NCBI GenBank assembly: GCA_900550685.1 | Contig: URTS01000004.1 | Span: 1-39,608 of the forward strand | DNA: 39,608 nucleotides | Reading direction: 5' to 3' | DNA from: an uncultured Oscillibacter sp. | GTDB taxonomy: Bacteria; Bacillota; Clostridia; Oscillospirales; Oscillospiraceae | Shown here: positions 13,731 through 21,429 of the stretch, piece after piece | Numbering within the stretch: the first letter of the stretch is position 1 | Layout: the number at the start of each line of letters is the position of its first letter | Notes under the pieces: model-generated | Told to the model about the DNA's origin: nothing | Seen by the model: only the letters and a program-made list of their open reading frames with translations | Databases searched by the model: none | Translations under genes and position numbers: made by a program

Positions 13731-15246
13731 AGCCCTTTAAAATATCGGTGTTCCGGTATTGAATGGCCTCGGAGAGGTGCTCTACCCCGATCTGCTCCGC
13801 GCCGTCCAGGTCCGCGATGGTCCGGGCCACCCGCAGCACCCGGTCGTGGCTCCGGGAGGTGAGGCCCATCCGCTCAAAGGCGGATCTCATCAGGGCCTCG
13901 CACCGGGCGTCCAGCTGGCAGAAGGTGCCGATCATAGCCGGAGGCATCTGGGCGTTGCAGGGGATGTTGGTCCCCTGGAAGCGCTGGGCCTGGATGGCAC
14001 GGGCGGCGTCCACCCGTGCCTTGACCTGGGCGGAGGATTCCGGCTTGGTTTTCCGCCGCATGGCTTCGTATTCCACGGAGGGGACATTCACATGGAGATC
14101 AATCCGGTCCAGCAGGGGGCCGGAAATTTTTTGAACGTATTTTTCCACCTCTTTATCCGAACAAGTGCATTTTCCGGAGGGATGGCCCCGCCAGCCGCAC
14201 TTGCAGGGATTCATGGCGCACACCAGCTGGAACCGGGCAGGCAGCCGCAGGGTGCCTCCGGCCCGGGCCACGGTCACGGTGCCGTCCTCCAGGGGCTGGC
14301 GCAGGGCTTCCAGCACATCCCGGTGAAATTCCGGCAATTCGTCCAGAAACAGGACGCCGTTGTGGGCCAGGGAGATCTCGCCGGGACGCATCAGCGGCCC
14401 GCCGCCTGCCAGTGCTGCGGCGGAGGTGGTATGGTGGGGGGACCGGAAGGGCCGCCGGGTCAGCAAGGGGTGCTTGGGGTCCGTCAGTCCCGCCACGGAC
14501 CAGATGCCGGAGGTCTCCAGGGCCTCCGGGCGGCTCAGCTCCGGCAGAATGGAGGGCAGCCGCTTGGCCAGCATGGATTTGCCCGCACCGGGCGAGCCGA
14601 TGAGCAGCAGATTATGCCCGCCGGCCGCGGCGATCTCCAGAGCCCGCTTTACGTTTTCCTGGCCCATGACGTCCTGGAGGTCCGGCAGGCTCCCCTCCTC
14701 CGGCGCCAGGGTCCACACCGGAGCGGGGGTCAGGGGGGCTTCGTTTTTCAGATGGGCCACCAGGGCGCTCACATCCGGCACGCCGTAGACCGTCAGTCCC
14801 TCCGCCAAGGTGGCTTCAGCGGCATTGTCCGCCGGGACGAAGAGGGTGCGGATACCGGCGTCCCGGGCGGCCAGGGCCATGGGCAGCACACCGGTGACGG
14901 CCCGGAGGGCCCCGGTGAGGCTCAGTTCCCCCAGAAAGGCGGCGTCTTTGGGCGGCGGGGGCAGCTCTCCCGCGGCGGCCAGCAGGCCCACGAAGATGGG
15001 CAGGTCGTAGACCGTGCCCGCCTTTTTGGTGCCCGCCGGGGCCAGGTTCACGGTGATGCGGCTGACGGGGAACTTGGCTCCGCAGTTTTTCACCGCCGCC
15101 CGGACCCGCTCCCTGGCCTCCCGGACGGCGGCGTCCGGCAGACCCACGATGTCAAAGGCAGGCAGGCCGCCGGAGAGAAAGCACTCGGCGGCGACCTCGT
15201 ATCCGGCAATGCCGGTGAGACCCAGGGAACGAACGGTGGTGACCAT
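13729..15246 (-). CDS. comM: YifB/ComM family AAA+ Mg-chelatase-like ATPase
   Basis: A 505-residue protein with an N-terminal ChlI-like fold (about 1-165), then an AAA+ core and a C-terminal Mg-chelatase lid. The core has Walker A GSPGAGKS at 217-224 and Walker B NGVLFLDELPEF at about 298-309. The family insert CAMNPCKCGWRGHP follows, with further cysteines KCTCSD that may hold a metal. In naturally transformable bacteria ComM is a hexameric helicase that extends branch migration of incoming DNA; it is also common in species not known to be competent. Length and motifs are normal. The ATG at 15246 has AAGGAGG seven bases before it. The gene is divergent from nifJ. Confidence 0.93.
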   Translation of the reverse strand: MVTTVRSLGLTGIAGYEVAAECFLSGGLPAFDIVGLPDAAVREARERVRAAVKNCGAKFPVSRITVNLAPAGTKKAGTVYDLPIFVGLLAAAGELPPPPKDAAFLGELSLTGALRAVTGVLPMALAARDAGIRTLFVPADNAAEATLAEGLTVYGVPDVSALVAHLKNEAPLTPAPVWTLAPEEGSLPDLQDVMGQENVKRALEIAAAGGHNLLLIGSPGAGKSMLAKRLPSILPELSRPEALETSGIWSVAGLTDPKHPLLTRRPFRSPHHTTSAAALAGGGPLMRPGEISLAHNGVLFLDELPEFHRDVLEALRQPLEDGTVTVARAGGTLRLPARFQLVCAMNPCKCGWRGHPSGKCTCSDKEVEKYVQKISGPLLDRIDLHVNVPSVEYEAMRRKTKPESSAQVKARVDAARAIQAQRFQGTNIPCNAQMPPAMIGTFCQLDARCEALMRSAFERMGLTSRSHDRVLRVARTIADLDGAEQIGVEHLSEAIQYRNTDILKG

Positions 15247-15457
15247 GGCGGGACCTCCTTACGAAAAAATGTAAAAAATTTATGAACAAAACAAATGGGA
15301 GGTAAGATGTCTGCTCTATAGGTTGTGGCGATTTGTTTTCAGTGTACCATATTTTCCGCCTGTTTGGAACGGAATCTTCCAAAAAAGCCAAAAAAGTTCT
15401 ATTTTTTTGGTAAATGTACAGAAAAGCGTTTTTATGCGCAAAATTTGTCAGGCTGTG
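15247..15457. promoter_or_regulatory. Divergent comM/nifJ control region with two palindromes
   Basis: Palindrome 1 is TTTGGAA (15363-15369) with TTCCAAA (15377-15383). Palindrome 2 is CCAAAAAA (15388-15395) with TTTTTTGG (15403-15410). Both have seven-base spacers and sit only four bases apart. A possible comM promoter on the minus strand is TTCCAA, 17 bases, TACACT, with its -35 box inside palindrome 1. The nifJ promoter lies about 50 bases to the right. No gene is seen here; the palindromes look like operators, but the regulator is unknown. Confidence 0.45.
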
Positions 15458-15486
15458 TTTACAAAATAACGAGGAGGTGTTATAAT
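15458..15486 (+). promoter_or_regulatory. Strong promoter of nifJ
   Basis: TTTACA (15458-15463), 17 bases, TATAAT (15481-15486). The 5' leader is about 90 nt, with short GC-rich inverted repeats and no recognised riboswitch. Confidence 0.75.
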
Positions 15487-15582
15487 ATCACCACGGCATC
15501 CGGGAAGAGAGAGACCGGCGGCCGTAATTCGGCTGAAACCGCTCTGCAGGCGGTATTCCGCCGCATAGGAGGTAAGAGTTTT

Positions 15583-18500
15583 ATGGCAAGAAAATTCAAG
15601 TCCATGGACGGTAACAACGCCGCTGCATATGTCAGCTATGCGTTTACCGAAGTGGCGGGTATTTATCCCATTACCCCGTCCTCTCCCATGGCAGACTATG
15701 TGGACCAGTGGGCAGCCAACGGTCAGAAGAACATCTTCGGCACCACCGTGAAGGTGTGCGAGATGCAGTCTGAGGCCGGCGCTTCCGGTACGGTCCACGG
15801 CTCCCTGGCAACCGGCGCATTGACCACTACCTACACCGCCTCTCAGGGCCTGCTGCTGATGATCCCCAACATGTACAAGATCGCCGGCGAGCTGCTGCCC
15901 GCCGTGTTCCACGTGTCTGCCCGTACCGTGGCCAGCCACGCGCTGAACATCTTCGGCGATCATTCCGACGTGATGGCCTGCCGTCAGACCGGCTTCGCCA
16001 TGCTGTGCGAGAACGATGTGCAGGAGATCATGGATCTGGCTCCCGTGGCCCATCTGGCCGCTATTGAAGGCCATGTTCCCTTCATCAACTTCTTCGACGG
16101 TTTCCGCACCTCTCACGAGATCCAGAAGGTCGCCGTGTGGGATTACGCCGACCTGAAGGAAATGTGCAATATGGACGCTGTGGATGCTTTCCGCAAGCAC
16201 TCCCTGAACCCCGAGCGTCCCATGATGCGCGGTTCCCACGAGAACGGCGACATCTTCTTCCAGCATCGTGAGGCCTGCAACAAGTACTATGACGCCCTCC
16301 CCGAGGTCGTTGAGAAGTACATGGGCAAGATCAACGAGAAGCTGGGCACCAACTATCAGCTCTTCAACTACTATGGCGCTCCCGACGCTGACCGCGTCAT
16401 CATCGCCATGGGCTCCATCTGCAACGTGGCAGAGGAAGTCATCGACTACATGAACGCCCACGGCGAGAAGGTCGGCATGGTGAAGGTCCACCTGTACCGT
16501 CCCTTCCGCGCGGACAAGTTGCTGGCAGCCATCCCCGCTACCTGCAAGGCTCTGGCCGTTCTGGACCGCACCAAGGAGCCCGGCTCCGAGGGCGAGCCTC
16601 TGTACATGGACGTTGTGACCGCTCTGGCCAACGCCAACCGCTTCAATGACATGAAGGTCATCGGCGGCCGTTACGGTCTGGGCAGCAAGGATACGCCTCC
16701 TGCTTCCGTGTTCGCTGTGTACAACGAGCTGAAGAAGGCCGATCCCAAGCACGAGTTCACCATCGGCATCGTGGACGATGTCACCCACCTCAGCCTGGAC
16801 GAAGAGCCCGCTCCCAGCGTTGCTCCCGCCGGCACCATCGAGTGCAAGTTCTGGGGCCTGGGCGGCGACGGCACCGTCGGCGCCAACAAGAACTCCACCA
16901 AGATCATCGGCGACCACACCAACAAGTACATCCAGGCATACTTCCAGTATGACTCCAAGAAGACCGGCGGCGTCACCGTCAGCCACCTGCGCTTCGGCGA
17001 TCAGCCCATCAAGTCTTCTTACTATATCAATAAGGCTGACTTCGTGGCCTGCCACGTGCCCGCCTACATCACCAAGCACTTCCCCATCGTCCGCGACGTG
17101 AAGCCCGGCGGCGTGTTCCTGATCAACTGCCAGTGGTCCGACGAGGAGCTGGCCCACCATCTGGACGCTGCCTCCAAGCGCTACATCGCCAAGAACAACA
17201 TCCAGGTCTACACCATCAACGCCATCGACCTGGCCAAGCAGATCGGCATGGGCAAGCGCACCAACACCATTCTGCAGTCCGCATTCTTCTCCTTGGCCAA
17301 GGTCCTGCCTGAGGCAGAGGCCATCCAGTACATGAAGGACGCCGCCACCCATTCCTACCTGAAGAAGGGCCAGGATATCGTGGACATGAACCACAAGGCC
17401 ATCGACCTGGGCGCCACCGCCTACAAGAAGTTCGATGTGCCCGCCGATTGGGCTGACGCCACCGACACCCAGGAGACCACCACGCTGGCTGGCCGCGAGG
17501 GTCTGGTCGCTCAGGTCAAGGACATCATGTTCCCCGTTGGCCGTATGGACGGCGACAGCCTGCCTGTTTCCGCCTTCCTGCCCCATGTGGACGGCCAGTT
17601 CGAGCAGGGCGCTGCCGCTTATGAGAAGCGGGGCGTGTCCGTCTCCGTTCCCACCTGGGATGCTTCCAAGTGCATCCAGTGCAACAACTGCGCTTATGTC
17701 TGCCCCCATGCTACCATCCGTCCCTTCGCTCTGACTGAGGAGGAGGCCGCCAAGGCTCCCGCCGCTGCCAAGATCGTGGACGTGAAGGCCGGCAAGGGCA
17801 AGGGCGTTTACAAGTACACCATGGCTGTTTCTCCTCTGGACTGCATGGGCTGCGGCGTGTGCGTGGGCGTGTGCCCCGTCAAGGCGCTGACCATGGTTGG
17901 CCAGGAAGAGGAAGCCGCTCAGCAGGACGTGTTCGATTACTGCGTGGCCGAGGTCGCTCCCAAGGCCGACATGCAGGACAACACCGTCAAGGGCAGCCAG
18001 TTCAAGCAGCCCTACCTGGAGTTCTCCGGCTCCTGCGCCGGCTGCGCCGAGACCAGCTATGCCCGTCTCGTCACCCAGCTGTTCGGCGACCGGATGTACA
18101 TCTCCAACGCCACCGGCTGCTCCTCCATCTGGGGCGGTCCTGCCGCTACCTCTCCCTACTGCACCGATAAGAACGGCCACGGTCCCGCATGGGCCAACTC
18201 CCTGTTCGAGGATAACGCCGAGCACGGCCTGGGCATGTATCTGGGCCAGGAGGCTACCCGCAACCGTCTGGCTGACCTGACCCGTCAGCTGATCGCTGTG
18301 GAGTATGCCGATGAGTCCATCAAGGCTGCCGGCCAGAAGTGGCTGGACACCATGGCCGACGGCGCTGCCAACAAGAGCGCTTCCGCCGAGTTCATCGCTG
18401 CCATGGAGAACATTGTCTCCGCCCGCGGCGATTGCGACTGCGACGCCTGCAAGCTGGCTCGTGAGATCCTGAAGGACAAGGAATACCTGGAGAAGAAGTC

Positions 18501-19149
18501 CATCTGGATCTTCGGCGGCGACGGCTGGGCATACGATATCGGCTTCGGCGGCGTGGATCACGTTCTGGCTTCCGGCAAGGACGTCAACGTCTTCGTCTTC
18601 GATACCGAGGTCTACTCCAACACCGGCGGACAGGCTTCCAAGTCCTCCAATATCGGCCAGGTGGCTCAGTTCGCCGCTGCCGGTAAGGAGACCAAGAAGA
18701 AGTCCCTGGCTGAGATCGCCATGTCCTATGGCTACATCTATGTGGCTCAGGTGGCTATGGGCGCCAACCCCGCTCAGACCATCAAGGCCATCCAGGAGGC
18801 TGAGGCTTATCCCGGCCCGTCCCTGATCATCGGCTATGCTCCCTGCGAGATGCACAGCATCAAGGGCGGCATGACCAACTGCCAGGCCGAGATGAAGAAG
18901 GCTGTCGAGTGCGGTTACTGGAACCTCTTCCGCTTCAACCCCGAGGCTGCTGCCGGCAAGAAGTTCTCGCTCGATTCCAAGGAGCCCGCGGGCGGTTATC
19001 AGGAGTTCCTGATGAACGAGGCCCGTTACAGCCGTCTGACCCGCGAGTTCCCCGACCGCGCCGAGACCCTGTTCAAGCGCAACGAGGAGGTCGCTATGGA
19101 CCGCTATCAGCACCTGCTGAAGCTGAAGGCCATGTACGACGAGAAGTAA
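15583..19149 (+). CDS. nifJ: Pyruvate:ferredoxin (flavodoxin) oxidoreductase
   Basis: This 1188-residue single-chain enzyme turns pyruvate, CoA and oxidised ferredoxin into acetyl-CoA, CO2 and reduced ferredoxin, the central step of clostridial fermentation. Domain order is as expected. The N-terminal pyrimidine-binding half begins near residue 10 with YPITPSSPMA. A CoA-linked domain is followed by two 4Fe-4S motifs, CIQCNNCAYVCP (about 697) and CMGCGVCVGVCP (about 754). The thiamine-PP half contains CAGCAET (about 818), IFGGDGWAYDIGFGG and TEVYSNTGGQASKSS. The start ATG 15583 has AGGAGG ten bases upstream. Codon choice (CGT, GCT, TCT) differs from neighbours and suggests very high expression. 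Confidence 0.97.
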   Translation: MARKFKSMDGNNAAAYVSYAFTEVAGIYPITPSSPMADYVDQWAANGQKNIFGTTVKVCEMQSEAGASGTVHGSLATGALTTTYTASQGLLLMIPNMYKIAGELLPAVFHVSARTVASHALNIFGDHSDVMACRQTGFAMLCENDVQEIMDLAPVAHLAAIEGHVPFINFFDGFRTSHEIQKVAVWDYADLKEMCNMDAVDAFRKHSLNPERPMMRGSHENGDIFFQHREACNKYYDALPEVVEKYMGKINEKLGTNYQLFNYYGAPDADRVIIAMGSICNVAEEVIDYMNAHGEKVGMVKVHLYRPFRADKLLAAIPATCKALAVLDRTKEPGSEGEPLYMDVVTALANANRFNDMKVIGGRYGLGSKDTPPASVFAVYNELKKADPKHEFTIGIVDDVTHLSLDEEPAPSVAPAGTIECKFWGLGGDGTVGANKNSTKIIGDHTNKYIQAYFQYDSKKTGGVTVSHLRFGDQPIKSSYYINKADFVACHVPAYITKHFPIVRDVKPGGVFLINCQWSDEELAHHLDAASKRYIAKNNIQVYTINAIDLAKQIGMGKRTNTILQSAFFSLAKVLPEAEAIQYMKDAATHSYLKKGQDIVDMNHKAIDLGATAYKKFDVPADWADATDTQETTTLAGREGLVAQVKDIMFPVGRMDGDSLPVSAFLPHVDGQFEQGAAAYEKRGVSVSVPTWDASKCIQCNNCAYVCPHATIRPFALTEEEAAKAPAAAKIVDVKAGKGKGVYKYTMAVSPLDCMGCGVCVGVCPVKALTMVGQEEEAAQQDVFDYCVAEVAPKADMQDNTVKGSQFKQPYLEFSGSCAGCAETSYARLVTQLFGDRMYISNATGCSSIWGGPAATSPYCTDKNGHGPAWANSLFEDNAEHGLGMYLGQEATRNRLADLTRQLIAVEYADESIKAAGQKWLDTMADGAANKSASAEFIAAMENIVSARGDCDCDACKLAREILKDKEYLEKKSIWIFGGDGWAYDIGFGGVDHVLASGKDVNVFVFDTEVYSNTGGQASKSSNIGQVAQFAAAGKETKKKSLAEIAMSYGYIYVAQVAMGANPAQTIKAIQEAEAYPGPSLIIGYAPCEMHSIKGGMTNCQAEMKKAVECGYWNLFRFNPEAAAGKKFSLDSKEPAGGYQEFLMNEARYSRLTREFPDRAETLFKRNEEVAMDRYQHLLKLKAMYDEK

Positions 19150-19167
19150 TTCTCATCCAAAGGCATC

Positions 19168-19203
19168 AAAAAGGAGCACGGCGTAAGCCGTGCTCCTTTT
19201 TTG
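19168..19203 (+). terminator. Terminator of nifJ
   Basis: Stem AAGGAGCACGGC with GCCGTGCTCCTT around a GTAA loop, followed by TTTT, 20 bases after the nifJ stop. Confidence 0.92.
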
Positions 19204-19311
19204 CGCATTGCGCTGGTCTTCTGCGGAGGATAGGCAGATGCGTTTTCCGGAAGCTCCGGGGAGCCATATTTCCCCTTACCGCCGCGGAAAATTTACCGTT
19301 ATATCGATAAG

Positions 19312-19342
19312 AAAAAAAGCACGGCGTGAGCCGTGCTTTTTC
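19312..19342 (-). terminator. Terminator of the murT operon
   Basis: Stem AAAGCACGGC with GCCGTGCTTT around a GTGA loop, flanked by A and T tracts, 14 bases beyond the stop of the GatD-like gene. It closely resembles the nifJ terminator 110 bases away. The gap between them holds nothing recognisable. Confidence 0.88.
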
Positions 19343-19355
19343 CTTATTTTTCCGC

Positions 19356-20084
19356 TTATTTCTGGCAGCGGGCTTTCAGCTCCTCCGCCGTAATGGCCCA
19401 GCCCTGGGCCATGTAGCTGTCCACCGGGATCTCCGGGCAGGTCTCTCCCCGGTGACGGTAAATGGCCTGGACCATGACCTTCAGCAGCGCCGGGTTCTTT
19501 ACCAGAATGGGGCCGGTGAGCTGACTGGCGAATACGCTGCCCTGGTGGTACCCCTCCGGGCCGCAGGGGCCTTCGTTGCCGTGGCCCATGTCCATGGAGG
19601 TCACCAGCGGCGTTTTGACGCCGGTGATGACGGAGCAGCGGTTGATAAAGCCCACCACGGCGTCCTCGTAGAGGTCCGTGTGGCCGTAGACATCCTCCAC
19701 GAACCGCTTTTTGTTCTGAACGGAAGTGAAGTCCGCCAGGCCCAGGCCCTCGTAGACCTTTCCGGCGTCATCGGTGATGGAGCTGCCCAGCAGTTCCATG
19801 GCGTTGCCGGCAAACAGCATGGGCACGCCGCTCTCCGCGGCAGCCTTTACCCGGTCTCCCAGCTTGGAAAAATACAGGAGGGCGGCCTTCTGGGCGTGCT
19901 CGGTACCGGCGCCCATATAGACGAAATCGGCAGCCGCAGGGTCTGCGTCCGCACCGGGGGCCACCTGCTCCACGGTGACGGGATTGCCCATGGCCTCCAG
20001 GGTCCGCTTCAGGATGGACACGTTGGCATAGCTGCCGTACAGGCTCATGAGATCGGGATAGAAGTGCAGAATTTTGATTTCCAT
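19356..20084 (-). CDS. GatD-like glutamine amidotransferase subunit lacking catalytic Cys/His
   Basis: A 242-residue class-I glutamine-amidotransferase-like protein encoded three bases after murT, with the ribosome site inside the end of murT. The fold marks of GatD are present: ILHFYPDLMSLYGSYAN at the start, FVYMGAGTEHAQ (about 54-65), VGFINRC and TGPILVKNP near the end. In canonical GatD the nucleophile stands in a 'CGGYQ' turn; here the same place reads FAGNAMELLG (91-100) with no cysteine. The catalytic histidine of 'YLHGP' is replaced by Thr190 in SQLTGP. It should still dock on MurT but probably cannot hydrolyse glutamine itself. It may be a structural or regulatory subunit, or use ammonia. 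Confidence 0.85.
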   Translation of the reverse strand: MEIKILHFYPDLMSLYGSYANVSILKRTLEAMGNPVTVEQVAPGADADPAAADFVYMGAGTEHAQKAALLYFSKLGDRVKAAAESGVPMLFAGNAMELLGSSITDDAGKVYEGLGLADFTSVQNKKRFVEDVYGHTDLYEDAVVGFINRCSVITGVKTPLVTSMDMGHGNEGPCGPEGYHQGSVFASQLTGPILVKNPALLKVMVQAIYRHRGETCPEIPVDSYMAQGWAITAEELKARCQK

Positions 20085-20087
20085 GGC

Positions 20088-21416
20088 TCAGCCCTCCTTT
20101 TTCACGTCCGGCAGGTTCAGCAGTTTGTCCCGGTCGGAGAAGCAGGTGACCACATACAGGTCCTCGCTGCCCTCCGCCTTGATGGCGGCCGCCGCGTCGG
20201 GGATGCCGGGGATGACCTCCCAGTTCCGGACACCGGTGAAGCTGAACCGCTCCGCCAGGTCGTTGCGGTACAGGCCGGAGAGGATGACCCGCTTCACGTG
20301 GGGGACGTTCAGCTGGTCAAAGTCGATGTCCCACAGCCAGCTGGTCTCGCTGGTGAAATACTTCCGGGATACGGCGTCCACGATGATGAGGACCGTGCAG
20401 TCCTCATTGGCGGAAGCGATGTAGCGGAGGTTGGTGTCGTAGGCGATGGAGTTTTCGTGCTTGGAGGTCAAGAGCGTGCCGTGGTGCTGGCCCAGAGTGA
20501 AGGTCTGCATCCGGCCGTTTTTCAGGATGTAGCTGCTGAGGGTGTCCGCAATGGCGCTGCCCTCCACGCCGCATTCCCGGCAGGCGGCATAGGCCGCCAG
20601 AATGTTGTAGACATTGTAAATGCTGCGGAAGGCCAGGGCCACAGTGAACTGGCCGTCCAGGGTCAGTCTGCCGTTTTGCAGGTCCAGGTCCGTGGCGGCA
20701 TAGTCCGGAGCGGGCCGGGCGTGGCCGCACTTGGTGCAGCGGTAGGCGCCGATGTGGTTATAGTGGACGTAGTCGTATTCCATGGGGGCGTGGCACACCG
20801 GGCAGTAGGCGCCGTCGTGGTACACGCCGGTGGGGGCCTCCGTGTCCGTGGCGCAATGGTTCAGGCCAAACCACTTCACCTTTTCGTGACCGATGGCAAA
20901 GCAGCTGGACAGGGGATCGTCGCCGTTCAAAATCAGCTCCGTATCGGGGTGGATGGCGGGGAGAATGGCATCAAACACGCTTTCCGGATGGCCGTTCCGG
21001 GTCAGCTGGTCCCGGTACAGGTTGGTGATGACGAACTCCGTGGGGTGGAAGTACTTGAAGCTGTGGGCGGCATACCGCTCGTCGCTTTCCAGCAGCAGTA
21101 CGTCGGCGTTGACTTTGCCGCCCAGGGTAGCGTGGGTCAGGATCAGGGTGGTAACGCCCTCCACCTGGTTGGAGCCCTCGGCGTTGTAGATCACGTTTTT
21201 GCCCTGGGAACGCAGGACGGTGGCGATCATCTCCACGGTGGAGGTCTTGCCGTTGGAGCCGGTGACGGCGATGATGTGGGGCGGCAGCTGCACCCGCTTC
21301 AAAATGTCGGGGCAGATCTTCAGGGCAAACTTGCCGGGCATGGAGCTGCCCTTGCCGATGAGCTTGCCCACGAAGCGGCCCAGCTTACAGACCACGATGG
21401 CTAACAGTTTTCGCAT
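20088..21416 (-). CDS. murT: Lipid II isoglutaminyl synthase, MurT subunit
   Basis: A 442-residue Mur-ligase-like protein. It has the ATP loop TGSNGKTS (52-59), the Mur-ligase central domain and a DUF1727 C-terminal part. A zinc ribbon of four cysteines (C205, C208, C227, C230; CPVC and CTKC) is the known MurT feature. With GatD it amidates the D-glutamate of lipid II to D-isoglutamine in Gram-positive cell-wall synthesis. The first 35 residues are basic and hydrophobic, fitting membrane contact. The start ATG 21416 lies 13 bases after mnmG, and the GatD-like partner follows after three bases. Because the partner lacks catalytic residues, the exact reaction here is open. Confidence 0.92.
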   Translation of the reverse strand: MRKLLAIVVCKLGRFVGKLIGKGSSMPGKFALKICPDILKRVQLPPHIIAVTGSNGKTSTVEMIATVLRSQGKNVIYNAEGSNQVEGVTTLILTHATLGGKVNADVLLLESDERYAAHSFKYFHPTEFVITNLYRDQLTRNGHPESVFDAILPAIHPDTELILNGDDPLSSCFAIGHEKVKWFGLNHCATDTEAPTGVYHDGAYCPVCHAPMEYDYVHYNHIGAYRCTKCGHARPAPDYAATDLDLQNGRLTLDGQFTVALAFRSIYNVYNILAAYAACRECGVEGSAIADTLSSYILKNGRMQTFTLGQHHGTLLTSKHENSIAYDTNLRYIASANEDCTVLIIVDAVSRKYFTSETSWLWDIDFDQLNVPHVKRVILSGLYRNDLAERFSFTGVRNWEVIPGIPDAAAAIKAEGSEDLYVVTCFSDRDKLLNLPDVKKEG

Positions 21417-21429
21417 GTGTATCCTTCTT

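Noticed and set aside
15448..19113. 1221-residue minus-strand open frame
   Set aside because: Antisense shadow of nifJ, caused by its regular codon use; the predicted protein is repetitive and matches no family.
19326..21404. 692-residue plus-strand open frame
   Set aside because: Antisense of murT and the GatD-like gene; it starts inside a terminator.
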